Of a stretch of DNA of 64,000 bases, positions 33,601-45,176 are shown in pieces; position 1 is the stretch's first letter, and each line of letters begins with the position of its first letter. The stretch comes from Eleusine coracana subsp. coracana (lineage: Eukaryota; Streptophyta; Magnoliopsida; Poales; Poaceae), in the NCBI GenBank assembly GCA_032690845.1, contig CM064417.1, positions 34,726,432-34,790,431 on the forward strand. The letters are read 5' to 3'. The notes beneath the pieces are model-generated. The model was not told where the DNA came from. It saw nothing but the letters and a program-made list of their open reading frames with translations, and did not search any database. A program made the translations under genes and the position numbers.

Positions 33601-36600
33601 ATCTGTGCTATAATATTGTATCTCTACCACCATAACAACATGATCCAGTGGCGGATCTAACGGTGGAGCAGGGGGGGCTCCCTACAATTTTGATCTGGAT
33701 CCGCCACTGACATGAATAACTGTATTCCATGCAAAATGTTGCCTTGGAGAATAGAAAAGGTGTCTATTTGAAAATAAAAATTACCCAGCTCATACAATAT
33801 ATATACTGGAGTGGAGGTAACAGTTTGCCAAGAATATGATCAAACTAGGTATATCAGAATGACATCAAACAGTAAAAGTAATAAAGCATGAGAAACAACA
33901 CAGCTAATTCATACTAGGATATTCTGTCATAGTTTGAAACAGGAAGGGGCAGTGGCAATGACTGAAGGAATACCATTGAAAGACAATCCCGATATCCATT
34001 GAGTAACCAAAACAAATATTCCCAGGTTCACCGATTCTTTGCTCAAATATCTAAGGCATGCATTATAGATAAGGGTCAATAGCGTTTCGGCCATCGGTTT
34101 ATATTCCAATTGCGTTTTAACCATCAGTTTTCAGATTTTGCAGATTAACCATTCAGTTTTGAATCTGAAACTCAATTTACCATTGAGGTGTTAACAGAGG
34201 CTAACAGTGTTAAATTGTGTGGAAAAAGACCAAATTGCCCCTCCATTGCCTCTGCCTCTCCTGCCTCCCCTGACGCCGCACGCCCGCCTGACGCGACGCG
34301 GCGCGCTTGCCTGTCGCCGCACGCTCCGCATGCTCGCCCGTCGCCGCGTGCACGTCCGTCACCGCGCGCTCGCCTGTCGCCGCGTGCTCTCCTGCCACCT
34401 CGCCCGTTGCCGTGCGCTCGCTCGCCACCCCGTGCTCCACCGCCGCCGTCGCCCGGGTTAGACTTAGGGTGAGAGTCGAGCTGGAGAAGTGGAGTGGAGT
34501 CGGGGCAGGCCAGTGTGTTTTTATTTTATTTTTTCGATTTGTTTTATTACGTTTATTCGGTGTCCACTAACGCCGTTCGGAATGGATGGTTAACGTGTGC
34601 TTTGTTTTTTCCCCTGCAATGGTAAAATCACAAAATCTGAAAACGGATGGTTAAAGCGCAATTGGAATATAAACCGATGGCCGAAACGCTATTTTCCCTA
34701 TAGATAATGATAACATGATGGCACCAAAAGGAAATAAAATATAGTAAACAGACTTTGTGAGCATACCATTGACATGGACTCAATAGGCTGATTAGTTGCT
34801 CTGGAGCGCTTTTTAAGAAATGCTTGAGAATTGAAACCAGTTGGTAGAGCATTATCCTGGCCACACAAAAAAAACACCTCCTGTGTTACCACTATAAACA
34901 CTGTAAATAGCTGCTGGGAAACTTATTATACATGATGCCTTACAATAAAGTTACGGTAACCACTCAGAATCTGAGCAAAAAATCTCAAAAATACCAGCCT
35001 GCATAAAAACAGAACATTAATTAAAAAAAATGATAACATGGTATGTAGTTCAAAGAATCAAGTTGGACATGAATAATATGCTATGTCAAGATGGACTTGG
35101 TGTCAACTCATAACCAGAGCACACTCCCCCTGTTTCTCATATTTCCTCAATCTAACCATGCATGACCAAGGACGCAACTATTCTCTGAAACAGTAAACGA
35201 GAAATTATCCCTTGTGCCCCATATGATGAGACTACTTTACCTCTTGGACTGAATAAAACTAAGCAAAGATTTGAAATATTACAACAAGTACATGTATAAA
35301 TATACTCAACGAACCAACAATTTAAAACAATGGTCGCCATGAATGGACAAATATATTCAAGCAGAAACAGAGCACATCATAAAGAATTCTACAGTCCTAC
35401 GTAACTCACATCGGAAATATTTTTGTTTACCAGCAATTTTCGTTGTTAGTTCTAGCATACTTTCTGGTTCTAAAATTGCACTGCTTGTGATGGAACATTT
35501 GCGGCCTAATTCTGATACCATGTGAAACACAGAAAGAAAGAGAAGAAACAGATACAAATGCCTAACTTTAAGACATATGCTGGAGCAGAAATTAGAATCT
35601 AGCTGCAACTTATTCATCTCTATCCTAATAAAAGGAAATATGCCTACATTCAACAGACTGTTAGCATGTGTAGTTGTGTACTAGGCCTACCTTCACTGGA
35701 TGGTTGCATAAAGATGACACTAATTTGAAACTGTGTAGTGCTCCAGGTAGAGTAGAGAAGCAGAATAGAATTACCTAAGTTGGAAATCATGCTCATGACC
35801 CCATGATTTCGTACCAGTCCTTAAAGAACTGTCACCCATACTGCCAAGATTGATTTTCATGTAATCAATGCCCATGACATTGGGTTGCAGTAATTTCAAT
35901 ATCTCACCACGCAAGAAACTATATTCTGTTTCTGGGATGGAAGGTATTTCTTCTGACGTTGTAATCCGGTTGTATTCAAGATCTACCACCACTACCTGCA
36001 ATCATATGCATTAACATTACAATGCTGAAACGGTATAATTGAAATGCCATGACACATAATAAGAAAACAGGATGTATGCACTGGTTAGCAAACAAAAAGG
36101 AAAGAGTTTTGTGAGGCAGTGCAAAATCATGGTTAGAACAACACACGAACCTTTATCCATGAACGTGTATCTACAGACCAAAAAACAATCACTTCTCTTC
36201 TAAGTACTTTGAATGGATAGTCTCAAACATATTTTGTTACAAATTGGTATATTATTGGCATAGAAATTGTCAACGCATTTAGAAAAAGCAACTAGTGCCC
36301 TTAAAGGCTTAAACTATAAATACTACAGGGCTTACATATTCTTCAAATCTTGTTAGTTGAAATAAGCATCTTCGCTCTAGAAGAATCGAAAGTTTACATC
36401 GTTTATCATGTTTTCAATCAAGAAGCCACATTCAAGCCTCTGTTCTAAACGGAAAACCAACCAGATCAAAACCAGCCTCATGCAAGACTAAAGGTTGGCT
36501 TTCAAGCCTCTGTTCTAAACGGAAAACCAACCAGATCAAAACCAGCCTCATGCAAGACTAAAGGTTGGCTAATGGAAACTGCATCTCAGTTGTACAACTT

Positions 36601-39048
36601 ACACCATCCATTGTCACCGTAGATGTGTCAACACCTGAATGAAGTCCCATCATGTAGGGTGTCGGAGCATCGATGTAGTCAACCCCACTAGAGAATATTA
36701 TAGGTATATAGACATGCTGCAGAACAATAAATAAGTTGAATAAATTTTCTGCATGATCAGTAAAATAACATTACCACGAATTTATATGAATGATCTCCTC
36801 AATTGCAGGAGCAATTTTCCAAATTATTTTTTTGAGAAACCTACCTGCCACCTAAGTGGGTATATTAAATGGCAAATGGCTTCTGAAACAAGAGTCAATA
36901 GAGTATACCTGCAGTATAAATCAAAGAATAGTCTCAGCCATATGATCATTTCATCACTGATGATGGTGAATGTGTCAAAACTCTTTCACATCAAGATAAT
37001 GTTTCCAAAGTAATGATTCCTTCGCTTATAAAGCTAACGACATGCACAGATAAAGATTAAATGGTATGAAAGCAAAATTATTCGCAGTTGTCAGGGGGAA
37101 CTCCACGTACTTATTTGATCGCAGCAATATCCGTCTTTCAAGCAGGACAGCAGTAAAGAGTAGTATTAGTTTATCAACATCCAGGCACTGCACCAATGGC
37201 TGGAAGGATATCTGCAGTAATAGTGAACTTGATGTAACCAGTCAGATGTGAACAAAACAAATGTATCTAACTTAAAGGAGGAATAATAATGGAAACAAGG
37301 TTGGATATCATAATGACAAAGGGAAAATAAGAGCCATACATCAGCATGAGGAAGCCATTCTTTTGGAGGAGCCTCCGCAGAAAGGAGGCAATTCTCAATA
37401 GCAAACAACACGCGGTTCTTTCCCGGTGTAGGCAATGGAACATTTGAAACCATATGAGATATTATGTCCCATAAAGGCTTGCTGAAATCAATTAACATAA
37501 AATTTGGATTAAGGCCACTGAAACATAGCGTGTATAGAAGTACAACAATATTGAGGTTTACCTACAGCCTGCAGGAGAAAAGCAAAGAACAAATATTTCC
37601 TCTAGGGAATCACGAAGGACTTGGAAACTTGGAGAATGGGAAACAAGGCAGATGCATTTATCGGCAAAAGAATTCGCTGGAATTTGGTAAGCTTCAATAA
37701 TATCTTCACAAATTGGATCCCGGAATGCAATACAGCTGACATATATTTTTGAACCATCCCCCTCTACAAGAAAATGACGATCAAGTTAGGAGGATGATCT
37801 GTCTACAGTTCAAAAGTTTGCAAAATGTAGGTTCCAACAGGACCATAAATTCAAAGTGCTGTTGCATGTACCTGTCAAAACTATAGGATAACTACGTGGA
37901 TGGGTCGAGACATCATTTGCATCTAGTCCCGAAGAGTATATTCTTACTCCCGCTGGCAAAACACACTGCAGTTATCACCACTCAATGTTACAAATATTTA
38001 GAACTCATTCCAAAGGATTAGTTTAACGAGTTAAACAGAAATAAGGTATTACATTTGTCATCGAATAGGCCAAAGTACTATAACACAGAAAAGGACACAT
38101 TCCTTTTGCTCTCACTTGTTATGGCTTTAATTTTGCTGTCCTGCTATGGGGTTCACTAAGCACGAACCCCGACCCCCAATCCACCATACCAAAATCATCT
38201 TAGTGGCAATATGTACTGTGGTATTGTCGAACATATGACAAAAATGTGGTTGCCCAGAGAACCATTTCCACTTAGCAACCTTTTATCAACGAGTTTATTG
38301 AGCCTTTGACAATGCATTTCTTACTCCATTATTTACTATGAAGCTGGCAAGAAAATTTTGTGGAAATGATATGCACTAGTCCAAAATGGTCTTTCAGCAA
38401 TGATAATAGCTGCTATGCTCCAATTCCAACAGATAACAAATGATTATAACTGCAGTGTAACCATTATAAGATTACTCTACTATGTTTGGTTGCTTCCAGC
38501 AGAGTAACTAGGTGATTCAGACTCTATCAAATTGAGTTGGTCGAACCACAGTAACTAGGCGATCGAGCAAGGAAGCTGGAGCACAAATCCACCTGTACCA
38601 TTCTATGGCTCCTTGGCATCATACCGTGCGTCAGAAAGTGACACATACAATGCTAATAAGGTCGCTGCAAAGGTTCATCCCGAATTCACCTCAAATGATC
38701 AGATTTTGTTCAGAATTAGCAAAAACCACTCTAACCAAATGCTGGATACTTCAATAACCGGCACGGGTCCATTTCATCGAGAATCTAAAAGCAAGCGTCC
38801 TAAGCGAAACAATGCGAGATCAAATTGACGCGGCGGGAGAGGGGGCGAGGGATCTGCGGACTCACGGTGGGGAGCTGCGGCGGCGGGGGCGGGTAGAGGC
38901 CGTGGTTGGACGGCGGGTACTGGTCCAGGAAGGCCGGCATGTACATCTCGTCGGCGCCGTGGAAACCTTTGACGCCGTCGAGCGTCCGGATCTCCGGGCC
39001 CAGCCCGCACACCACGAAGTACTCGAAGATCCGCGACGACGACCCCAT
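24657..39048 (-). CDS. SCD1: SCD1 (STOMATAL CYTOKINESIS DEFECTIVE 1), DENN and WD40 protein
   Basis: The spliced product of 1205 aa is close to the length of Arabidopsis SCD1 (about 1190). The N-terminus is a tripartite DENN domain (RIFEYFVVCGLGPEIRT near residue 5; central DENN through WLPHADISFQPLVQCLD and LLERRILLRS). C-terminal WD40 repeats start near 850 (LRGHTGAITALHC, VKIWDPS, VIVWDKQT, VKMWDVRT, AHVWDIRS, ARVWSLN, IRFWENE, LRLWDATTS). SCD1 acts with SCD2 and RabE GTPases in exocytosis, endocytosis and cytokinesis. Exons from the 5' end: 38866-39048, 37872-37965, 37562-37763, 37340-37481, 37111-37211, 36845-36908, 36603-36716, 35775-35995, 34944-34998, 34767-34856, 33287-33482, 32615-32732, 32473-32536, 32332-32376, 31728-31803, 31575-31648, 31440-31490, 30869-31026, 29502-29549, 29181-29238, 29018-29101, 28702-28933, 28369-28568, 27786-27850, 26976-27099, 26699-26880, 26539-26610, 26299-26459, 26150-26188, 25399-25607, 24657-24752. 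An in-frame ATG at 39063 would add five residues. Confidence 0.92.
25140..25240. mobile_element. Short Stowaway-like MITE in the last SCD1 intron
   Basis: The left end TACTCCCTTCGTTCTTCAAT and the right end AAGGGAGGGAAT are imperfect inverted repeats. The interior, TTGTTGTCATTAGGACAA and GAACTAGATTTGTTGTCC, matches the copy at 32.93 kb. It is about 100 bp long and non-coding. Confidence 0.6.
27501..27553 (+). mobile_element. Truncated LINE-type 3' end, 53 bp, with 13-bp direct repeats
   Basis: A 53-bp segment ending in an A run is flanked by two copies of AAATGTGTTTTTA (27488-27500 and 27554-27566). Its interior (TTCTTAATGGAACGAC and GTTCGAGCAAAA) resembles the 3'-terminal pattern I associate with plant L1-type LINEs. 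It lies in an SCD1 intron, antisense to the gene. Confidence 0.55.
30234..30666. mobile_element. TIR element, hAT-like MITE, in an SCD1 intron
   Basis: The left end GGGTCTGTTTGGTAGAGCTC is mirrored by GAAGCTCTGCCAAACAGCTC at the right end. A second copy of the end-like sequence (TTTGGTAGAACTCCTCTGG) near 30.6 kb suggests subterminal repeats. The TGTTTGG terminal motif is typical of small hAT-like elements in grasses. I found no convincing 8-bp target duplication, so the borders may be a few bases off. Confidence 0.6.
32927..33029. mobile_element. Short Stowaway-like MITE in an SCD1 intron, best copy
   Basis: The ends TACTCCGTCCGTTCTCAAAT and AAATTTAAAGGTGGGTGGAGTA are inverted, with TA at both borders. 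The whole 103 bp folds back on itself: GGACAACAAATCT pairs with the AATTGTTGTCC arm. It is the clearest of three relatives in the window (others near 2.63 and 25.14 kb). Confidence 0.7.
33646..33709. mobile_element. 64-bp fold-back element in an SCD1 intron
   Basis: CAGTGGCGGATC at the left is the exact inverse of GATCCGCCACTG at the right. ACATGA occurs just outside both ends, which may be a target duplication of six to eight bases. It looks like a miniature TIR element reduced to little more than its ends. Confidence 0.55.
34073..34698. mobile_element. Mutator-like (MULE) element with GC-rich interior in an SCD1 intron
   Basis: A perfect 9-bp target duplication TATAGATAA (34064-34072 and 34699-34707) flanks a 626-bp element. 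Its ends are long inverted repeats: ATAGCGTTTCGGCCATCGGT near the left end is mirrored by ACCGATGGCCGAAACGCTAT near the right, with further pairing for about 70 bp. A 9-bp duplication with long TIRs is diagnostic of MULEs. The interior at about 34236-34462 is strikingly GC-rich compared with the AT-rich arms and the intron, as in Pack-MULEs that carry captured gene pieces. That interior contains loose repeats of a CGCCTGTCGCCGCGTGC-like unit. It encodes no recognisable protein. Confidence 0.85.
36431..36570. repeat. Perfect 70-bp tandem duplication in an SCD1 intron
   Basis: Units 36431-36500 and 36501-36570 are identical, each beginning TTCAAGCCTC and ending GGTTGGCT. Perfect identity implies a recent duplication. 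It does not touch splice sites. Confidence 0.95.
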
Positions 39049-39063
39049 ATCCGACGCCGGCAC

Positions 39064-41157
39064 CGGCGATCACCGGACTCCCGGGTGGCAGGGATCCTCG
39101 ACGCGGCGGGGTGGTGTGTGCCCTTCTGCTCTCTGCGGTTCAGCTCTGCGCGCGCGCGTGTGCGGGAGGAGGAGGGAGGGAAGCGTTCGGCGGAGGGGGT
39201 GGTCGTTGCGGGAGGAAGGCGACGAAGCCTCGCGGGTCGGGTGTAGCGTTTGACCCGTTAAGGATTTTGGAGGCAATAGTTTTTCTTCTCCCTTGCCCTT
39301 GAGTTTATGTTTGACCGTTTTCCGACTGAAGAGGTACCCGTTGACTATTTACGTGACTGGCTAGCTAGCAAGCCTCGATACAATCCATGATTAAAAAAAA
39401 CAAGTCTCAAATCGACTCAAATCAGCTAAATGGTGTATATAGAGAGAGGATCATGGTGTCCCAAACAGGATAAACTAGAGTCCTAGAGAGGGAAAGATCT
39501 ACACTGTGGACAAGCTAGATATGCAAAGATTGAGAAAAAGCAAAACGAAGCACGAGCAAAGAGAAACATTTGCTCGGCATAAGGGCCACTTTCTCTCCCG
39601 CAGGCCTTGTGTTTTCTGGGCTGGCCTGGTCAGGAGACGAATGCAACCGGTCCGCTTCGATGGGCTTTGCTATGATGGGGTTCGTGGCGATGGCGAGACA
39701 GAGGATTTTTCTCTGCTTCTCCACCCTGCCGCTACCCTTCTTCGCCTTCCAAGCTGCCTTTTTCTGGTTTTCGCTGGTGACTGAATGCTGAGTGAAGCCC
39801 CGTTTTGTCACGTGTCAGGCTTAATGCTGCTGAGTGCTGAGCCAGCTTGCTATCAAGGGCGAGCCTTAACGGATCAAGCCTTAACCACCTAAACGCTTTG
39901 GCAGAGATTATAAAAGAGCTTTTTCACCGAATTCTGCTCCTTTCATCAAGAAGTTAGCTAAAAGGTTCCAAAAAAAAAAACAGATTATATTCTTCTTTTC
40001 TAAAAGTACTTCTCAAATTTGTACTAGAATCTAAAAGCACTAAAAACAAAATTTTTTAATTGTTCCGTTTTGTCAAACGATTTTTCCTACAAGAATTTAT
40101 TTTTTTGAAGAATCCGTTTTCAAAATAATCCATTTTTTAAAGAATCCGTTTTTAGAAAAATCCTACCAAAAGTACCATTAATCCATTCCTAGTCCAAACC
40201 GTAGCAAGTAGCAACAACCTGTTTCTCGTCGTCTACAACTTTCTGCTCTATATTGGCCTACTACTAGCCTATCCGTTCAAAATTCTATGCCAGCTTATAC
40301 GACATCCGCTAAGCTCCAACAATTCTAAGTCACCCTAATCGTAGAAAAATCAGCATAGTAATTAACAGCCTGCGTGCAGTCTCTCCTTGGGATTCCACTC
40401 TGTATTTTGGAGTTGTGCCGCATTTTGTTCTTCAGTGGCACGCAGTAGTACAATTTTATTCTTTGGTAGAGTCTATTTTGTCGAGCCTCTCAACAGGTAC
40501 CAAATACACAAACAGATGAGGACAACCGCGCGCTTTCATCTATAGGCAGTGAGATTTCACCAGCAAGCTGACAGGCCCCTGAGCGTGCCTGAACATGTGA
40601 ATGTGATCACAAGCCGGGCCGGACGGACCCAACAAGACAACACAACGACCTATAAGGCTCACATGCCTTCCAGGACTCTTGGCCGCTTCCTCCCCGGACG
40701 CACGGGGCCAGCCATCCATAGCATCCAGCCAAATCGGCACACAGGATCGCTGGTACATTTGGGAGTCACAAGAGCCGATCAGAAAAGTGTTGCAAAGAAT
40801 GGCTGCATTCACCTACCGTGAGCAGCCATTCTTTGCACGCTTTTCAGAGCAGCAGTAATGAGGCATCATTAGCATGATACTAGAGGATCTCATTCATGAT
40901 CCTAGACAAATATGTTGGCACCTACTAGCTCTCGACCAGATGCTTTCTTCTAAAGATCAGTGATTACTGATTAGTGCCTACAGTACTAGCTCAGATGCTC
41001 TCTCTTTTCTACGATCAGTGATTACAGGCTAGCGATCCTAGACACGGGTGCCAAAGGTCGTTGCAGGCTCGTGGCACTGTCAGGCATGTGAGATGCACAA
41101 GAACGGTTACAGCGGCATGGATTAAGCTAGTAGAGACAGGGAACACCCATCAGACAT
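39064..41157. other. SCD1 promoter side and LRR-RLK downstream region, no gene seen
   Basis: The GC-rich first 200 bp probably contain the SCD1 5'-UTR and promoter. A stretch near 39.89-40.18 kb rich in AATCCGTTTT motifs may be an eroded hAT-like MITE. A short strong hairpin lies at 40779-40848. No coding region is supported. Confidence 0.55.
40779..40848. repeat. Short near-perfect hairpin
   Basis: GCAAAGAATGGCTGC (ending 40806) is followed by a 15-base loop and then GCAGCCATTCTTTGC. The stem extends outward with the mismatched outer part AGAAAAGTGTT / ACGCTTTTCA, giving roughly 25 paired positions. It could be a transposon remnant or a small fold-back transcript. Confidence 0.7.
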
Positions 41158-44100
41158 TCAGATGGTGCCCAGCTCTTGGAGCAACTCTGTCATCGTCGGC
41201 CTCCGGTCCGGGTCCTCGTTGGTGCAAGCCGCCACGATCTTGGCCAGCATCGCGGCCTCGGCGGGGGAGTAGCTTCCCCGCAGGTTGGCGTCGACGAGCT
41301 CGTCGACGTCGCTGTTATCTGAGGCCGGCGACGGAGGCTGCGTCGTCCTCGTCTTCCTCTTGCCGGTGAGCACCTGGAGCACGATGACCCCGAATGCGTA
41401 GACGTCGCTCTTCTCCGAGAGGCGGCCGACCGTGGTGTACTCCGGCGCGAGGTACCCCATGGCGGCGCTGGCCTTGAGCGTGGAGAACACGAGGTCGTCG
41501 ACGAGGAGCTTGTGCAGGCCGCACCCGGAGATGAGCGGCTTGTAGGTGTAGTCAAGCAGGACCTTGTCTGCGGAGATGTTCTGGTGCACCAGAGGCCTGG
41601 GCTTGTTCGGTCTCGTGCTGTGCAAATACTCGATTCCTGCAGCAGTTTGGGAATTAATTAGTAGGATGTTGTACAGAACATGGACATTATTAGCTACTGC
41701 TTGAGTGGTAGTGAAATGCAGGTAGCTAAAATTACTACTATTGTCAGAATAAGAAGAAGTTACCGCGAAGCTACAAGTACTACAAAAGCTGCTTGACACA
41801 TCATGCAGATCCCTCAGGACAAACTACACACACGTGAGTGTTGGTGTGTACCGACCTATGATGCACAGGTTTCTGCACCACATGTGAGCAACCAGCAAAC
41901 AGTGCCCATAAATGGATGTAGTACCACACACGGACACACCCAGCGATTGCAAATATCAGAAGGTCCGTGAAAGGTGTACGCGATCCAGGCAATTTTTGCA
42001 AAGTTGTTGCCAGATGTTGCATGCAAACCATATGTGTTTTTCAGGCCAAAACGACAGCGATCGTGAGCTAACTGTCATCCACTAGCATAACGGATGAACT
42101 AGTGTGAACACAGTTTGTGCTGTAGAAAGTTTGGTGATTGGCACGCAATAATCCACTAATGGAACTGGATCAGTGATACTATTACTATTCACTAACGAAC
42201 TGACAGAGAGAGAGAGAGAGAGAAGGTGACAGGAGACGGAGCCGCACTAACCTTTAGCAACGCCCTTGATGATGGAGATCCTGGTGGCCCACCCGAGAAC
42301 CCGTCCGGCGGCGGCGGCAGAGGCGGAGGCGTCGACGTCGAGGAACTGCGAGAGGCTGCCGTTGGGCACCAAGTCGTAGACGAGGTAGCACTCCCCGCGC
42401 GCCCTGGAGCAGCAGAACCCCCTGAGCGCCACCACGTTGTCGTGCCGGAGCTCGGCGAGCATCCTCAGCCCCCGCGCGAACTCGGCCTCCTCCTGCCGGC
42501 AGCACGTCTTCCCCAGCCGCTTCACCGCCACGGGCGTGCCGTCCCGCAGCGCGCCCCTGTACGTGGCCGCGACGCCGCCGCCGGCGGCCTTCTTGTTCCG
42601 GCCGCCCGGCAGCAGGTTGAGCTCGGAGAAGTAGCGCGTCGCGGACTCCACCTCCTCCGTGCTCAGCTGCGACACCTCCTGCGGGAACGACGACGCCGAC
42701 GACGGCCCGCCGCCGCCGCCGCGATCGTCGGCGGCGAGCGGGTCCCACGCGGTCGAGTACTCGAGGCTCGCGAGCGCCGACGACTTGCGCGATGAAGGCA
42801 CCTTCGCGGCAGAGTCGGTGGCCGGCGGCGAGGAGGCCCGGGAGGCGACCCTCTGGCTGCGCCAGCGGCGCCAGGAGAACGCGAACAGGCCGGCCGCCGT
42901 GGCGGCGAGGAGCACGACGGCGGCGACGACGACGGCCGCGAGCGCCCTGGTCGACGGCGCGCAGTGTGCGCCGACGCAGCGGCCGTGGCCGGCGTCGGAA
43001 TTAGGGGAACCGCCCGGCGTGATGCCGGCGCTGAATGGCTGCGGTCTGTCCGGGTCGATGAGGTCCGCCGGCGTGCACGGCCGGAGCGCGGGGAGCCCCG
43101 CGCCGCACAGGTCGCTGTTGTTGCCGTACTGGAACCCGGCCCGCAGCTTCGTCGCCAGCTCTGTGTTTTGTTTCCAAATTCCAACCAAGGCAATCCAATC
43201 AAGACGCATCAAGTCAGGTCGCCATTATTACTATTAAACACCGACCAAGTTAGGCGCAGTGCTCAATGTAGTAGTAATTACCTGCGGGCACGCTGCCGGT
43301 GAGCGAGTTGTTCCTGACGTCGAGCGCGGTGAGGCGTGGCAGGCGCGCTAGCCTGACGGGGATGGAGCCGAAGAGGTTGTTGAAGCTGAGGTCGAGGCGC
43401 GTGAGCAGCGGGAGGTCGCCGAGGCTGGCGGGGATGGCGCCGGTCAGCCGGTTCGACTGCAGGGCCAGCACGGCGAGGCGGCTCAGGTTGCCCAGCTGCG
43501 TGGGGATGCTGCCGCTCAGCTGGTTGTAGCACAGCTGAACCACTGCGTAGGGATGGACAGATCAGCGATTTATTTGTAACTACCACCATTGAATCAGGAG
43601 GTCAGAGATGCAAGAGGCAGTGTATTTTAGATACAACCATTTAATCATATAACTAGTAAGGACAGGTAAGAACAGAACAACATCTTAATTACTCATTCAG
43701 TTCGAATCCATGTGATTGGTACCAGTTGCTATAATAACAGAGTAGTACTATGAGACTAGTCAACCTTCCTGCACAGGAACTCAAGAACAGTATGCACTAC
43801 GATCTCATTTCGGGCGAATCAATCTGATTAGTATTTTTGGTACTAGAAAAAAAATGGGAGTGTAAGCAAGTACAAGTAGTAGTGCATCTGGAAGCAAGCT
43901 GCTTGTAGCTATGAGCCAAGAAATGCTGGCTGCAATGTGAGGAACAAAGTGCTGCCTGGTTGCAACTTGGGATGGCAAAAATCCTCCCCAAATAATCCAA
44001 TCCAACGGATAGGGATAGTTAGGTAAAACAGCACCCATTTCAGGAGTGGAGAAACTTGACGCCAAGCCCACCAAACTTTTAAAACTGAAATCGAAGCAAG

Positions 44101-44711
44101 TCGTCGATCTGAGCAATCCTCGTGCCGAGTCCACGGCGCCACATGCACCCCGAGCAAGACGATGAAGGTTCCACTTCCATCGAAACACTCAACGCGCCGA
44201 CCCGAGCATCCCGGCACTCAAAGCAAGAGCTGCTGTGCTAGTAATACTAGAAAAAGAAAGCTCAGTAGTAATAATCACCTTGCAGGGACGGCATGGCGCC
44301 GATCTCCGGCGGGATGGGCCCGGAGAGGTTGTTGACGTTGAGGTAGAGGTCGGTGAGGTTGGCGAGGTCCGCGAGCTCCCTGGGCACGCCGCCGCGCAGG
44401 GAGTTGTAGTGGAGGTAGAGCCCCGTGAGCGCGCGGAGCCGCGACACGGCGGGGGACAGCGTGCCGGCGAGCCCCTTCCCCTGCAGCGAGACGTTGGCCA
44501 CGGCCCCGCGCGCGTCGCAGGCCACGCCCTCGAATGACGCGCACGGGTCGCGACCGGGGGCCCACGACGGGAGCAGGCGGCCCGTCGGGTCCAGCGCCGC
44601 GCCGAGCGCCAGCAGCGCGGAAGCCTCCTCGACGTCGGTCGCCGTGGTGGTGGTGGTGGCGGCGGCGAGGAGGAAGAGGAGGGCGAAGAGGCGGCGTGCG
44701 AAGGGGGCCAT
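41158..44711 (-). CDS. LRR receptor-like protein with probable pseudokinase domain
   Basis: The spliced product of 693 aa comes from four exons: 44279-44711, 43282-43542, 42252-43160, 41158-41636. In order it has a signal peptide (about 1-24), an LRR cap with SWAPGRDPCASFEGVACD, about six leucine-rich repeats (for example LTGLYLHYNSLRGGVPREL and LTRLDLSFNNLFGSIPVRL), a transmembrane helix at about 304-325 followed by WRRWRSQR, a Ser-rich juxtamembrane part and a kinase fold. VAVK Lys445 is present. The catalytic loop, however, reads HQNISADK (about 552-559) instead of HRD....N, and the DFG position reads GCG (about 572), so both catalytic aspartates are missing. APEY, DVYAFGV and the C-terminal PTMTELLQEL are normal. 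It probably signals at the plasma membrane through partners. From memory it resembles LRR subfamily IV (At5g51560-like), where this motif loss also occurs. Confidence 0.9.
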
Positions 44712-44942
44712 TCGCCGCGCCCCCGTCAGTCAGGTGAGGGAGGTGGTGGGCGCGTGCAGCGGTGAGGACTTCGAGGAATGGGGGCGGGCGCGCGGCTCAG
44801 CATCAGCTCAGCTCAGCGGACGTGCTAATAACGTGGGTGGACGCACCCGAGAGGGGCCGTCCACTGTGGGGGGTGGGACTGCCACTGTGTATGAACCATG
44901 GGTTCCACTCGTCAGTGAATCAACGAAGATGTGAGGCCACTT

Positions 44943-44962
44943 TTTTTTTTTAAATTTGATTT
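44943..44962 (-). mobile_element. Micro-insertion with T run and 15-bp direct repeats
   Basis: A 20-bp segment starting with nine T residues lies between two copies of GATGTGAGGCCACTT (44928-44942 and 44963-44977). Read on the minus strand it ends in poly(A), as a retro-inserted tail would. Confidence 0.45.
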
Positions 44963-45176
44963 GATGTGAGGCCACTTGGTGGCACTTGTCAGCGAGGATG
45001 AAATGACGGATTTACGTGCACGAAGCCAGCCGCTACGCTCCTCCTCCGTAGTAGTAGATGTGTATGTTGGGCATTCAAAACATCAATCTTTCACTATTTT
45101 CTTCAAAAAATATTCTATAATTATTGTTACAAAATTAACAATTGATAAGATAAACTTGATTGAAAAACAAAGGAGC

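Noticed and set aside
42203..42222. GA microsatellite downstream of an LRR kinase exon
   Set aside because: A short ordinary (GA)n tract in an intron; nothing notable.
42226..42795. Long plus-strand frame opposite the LRR kinase
   Set aside because: It is a GC-rich antisense frame; the minus strand carries recognisable kinase motifs and splice sites.
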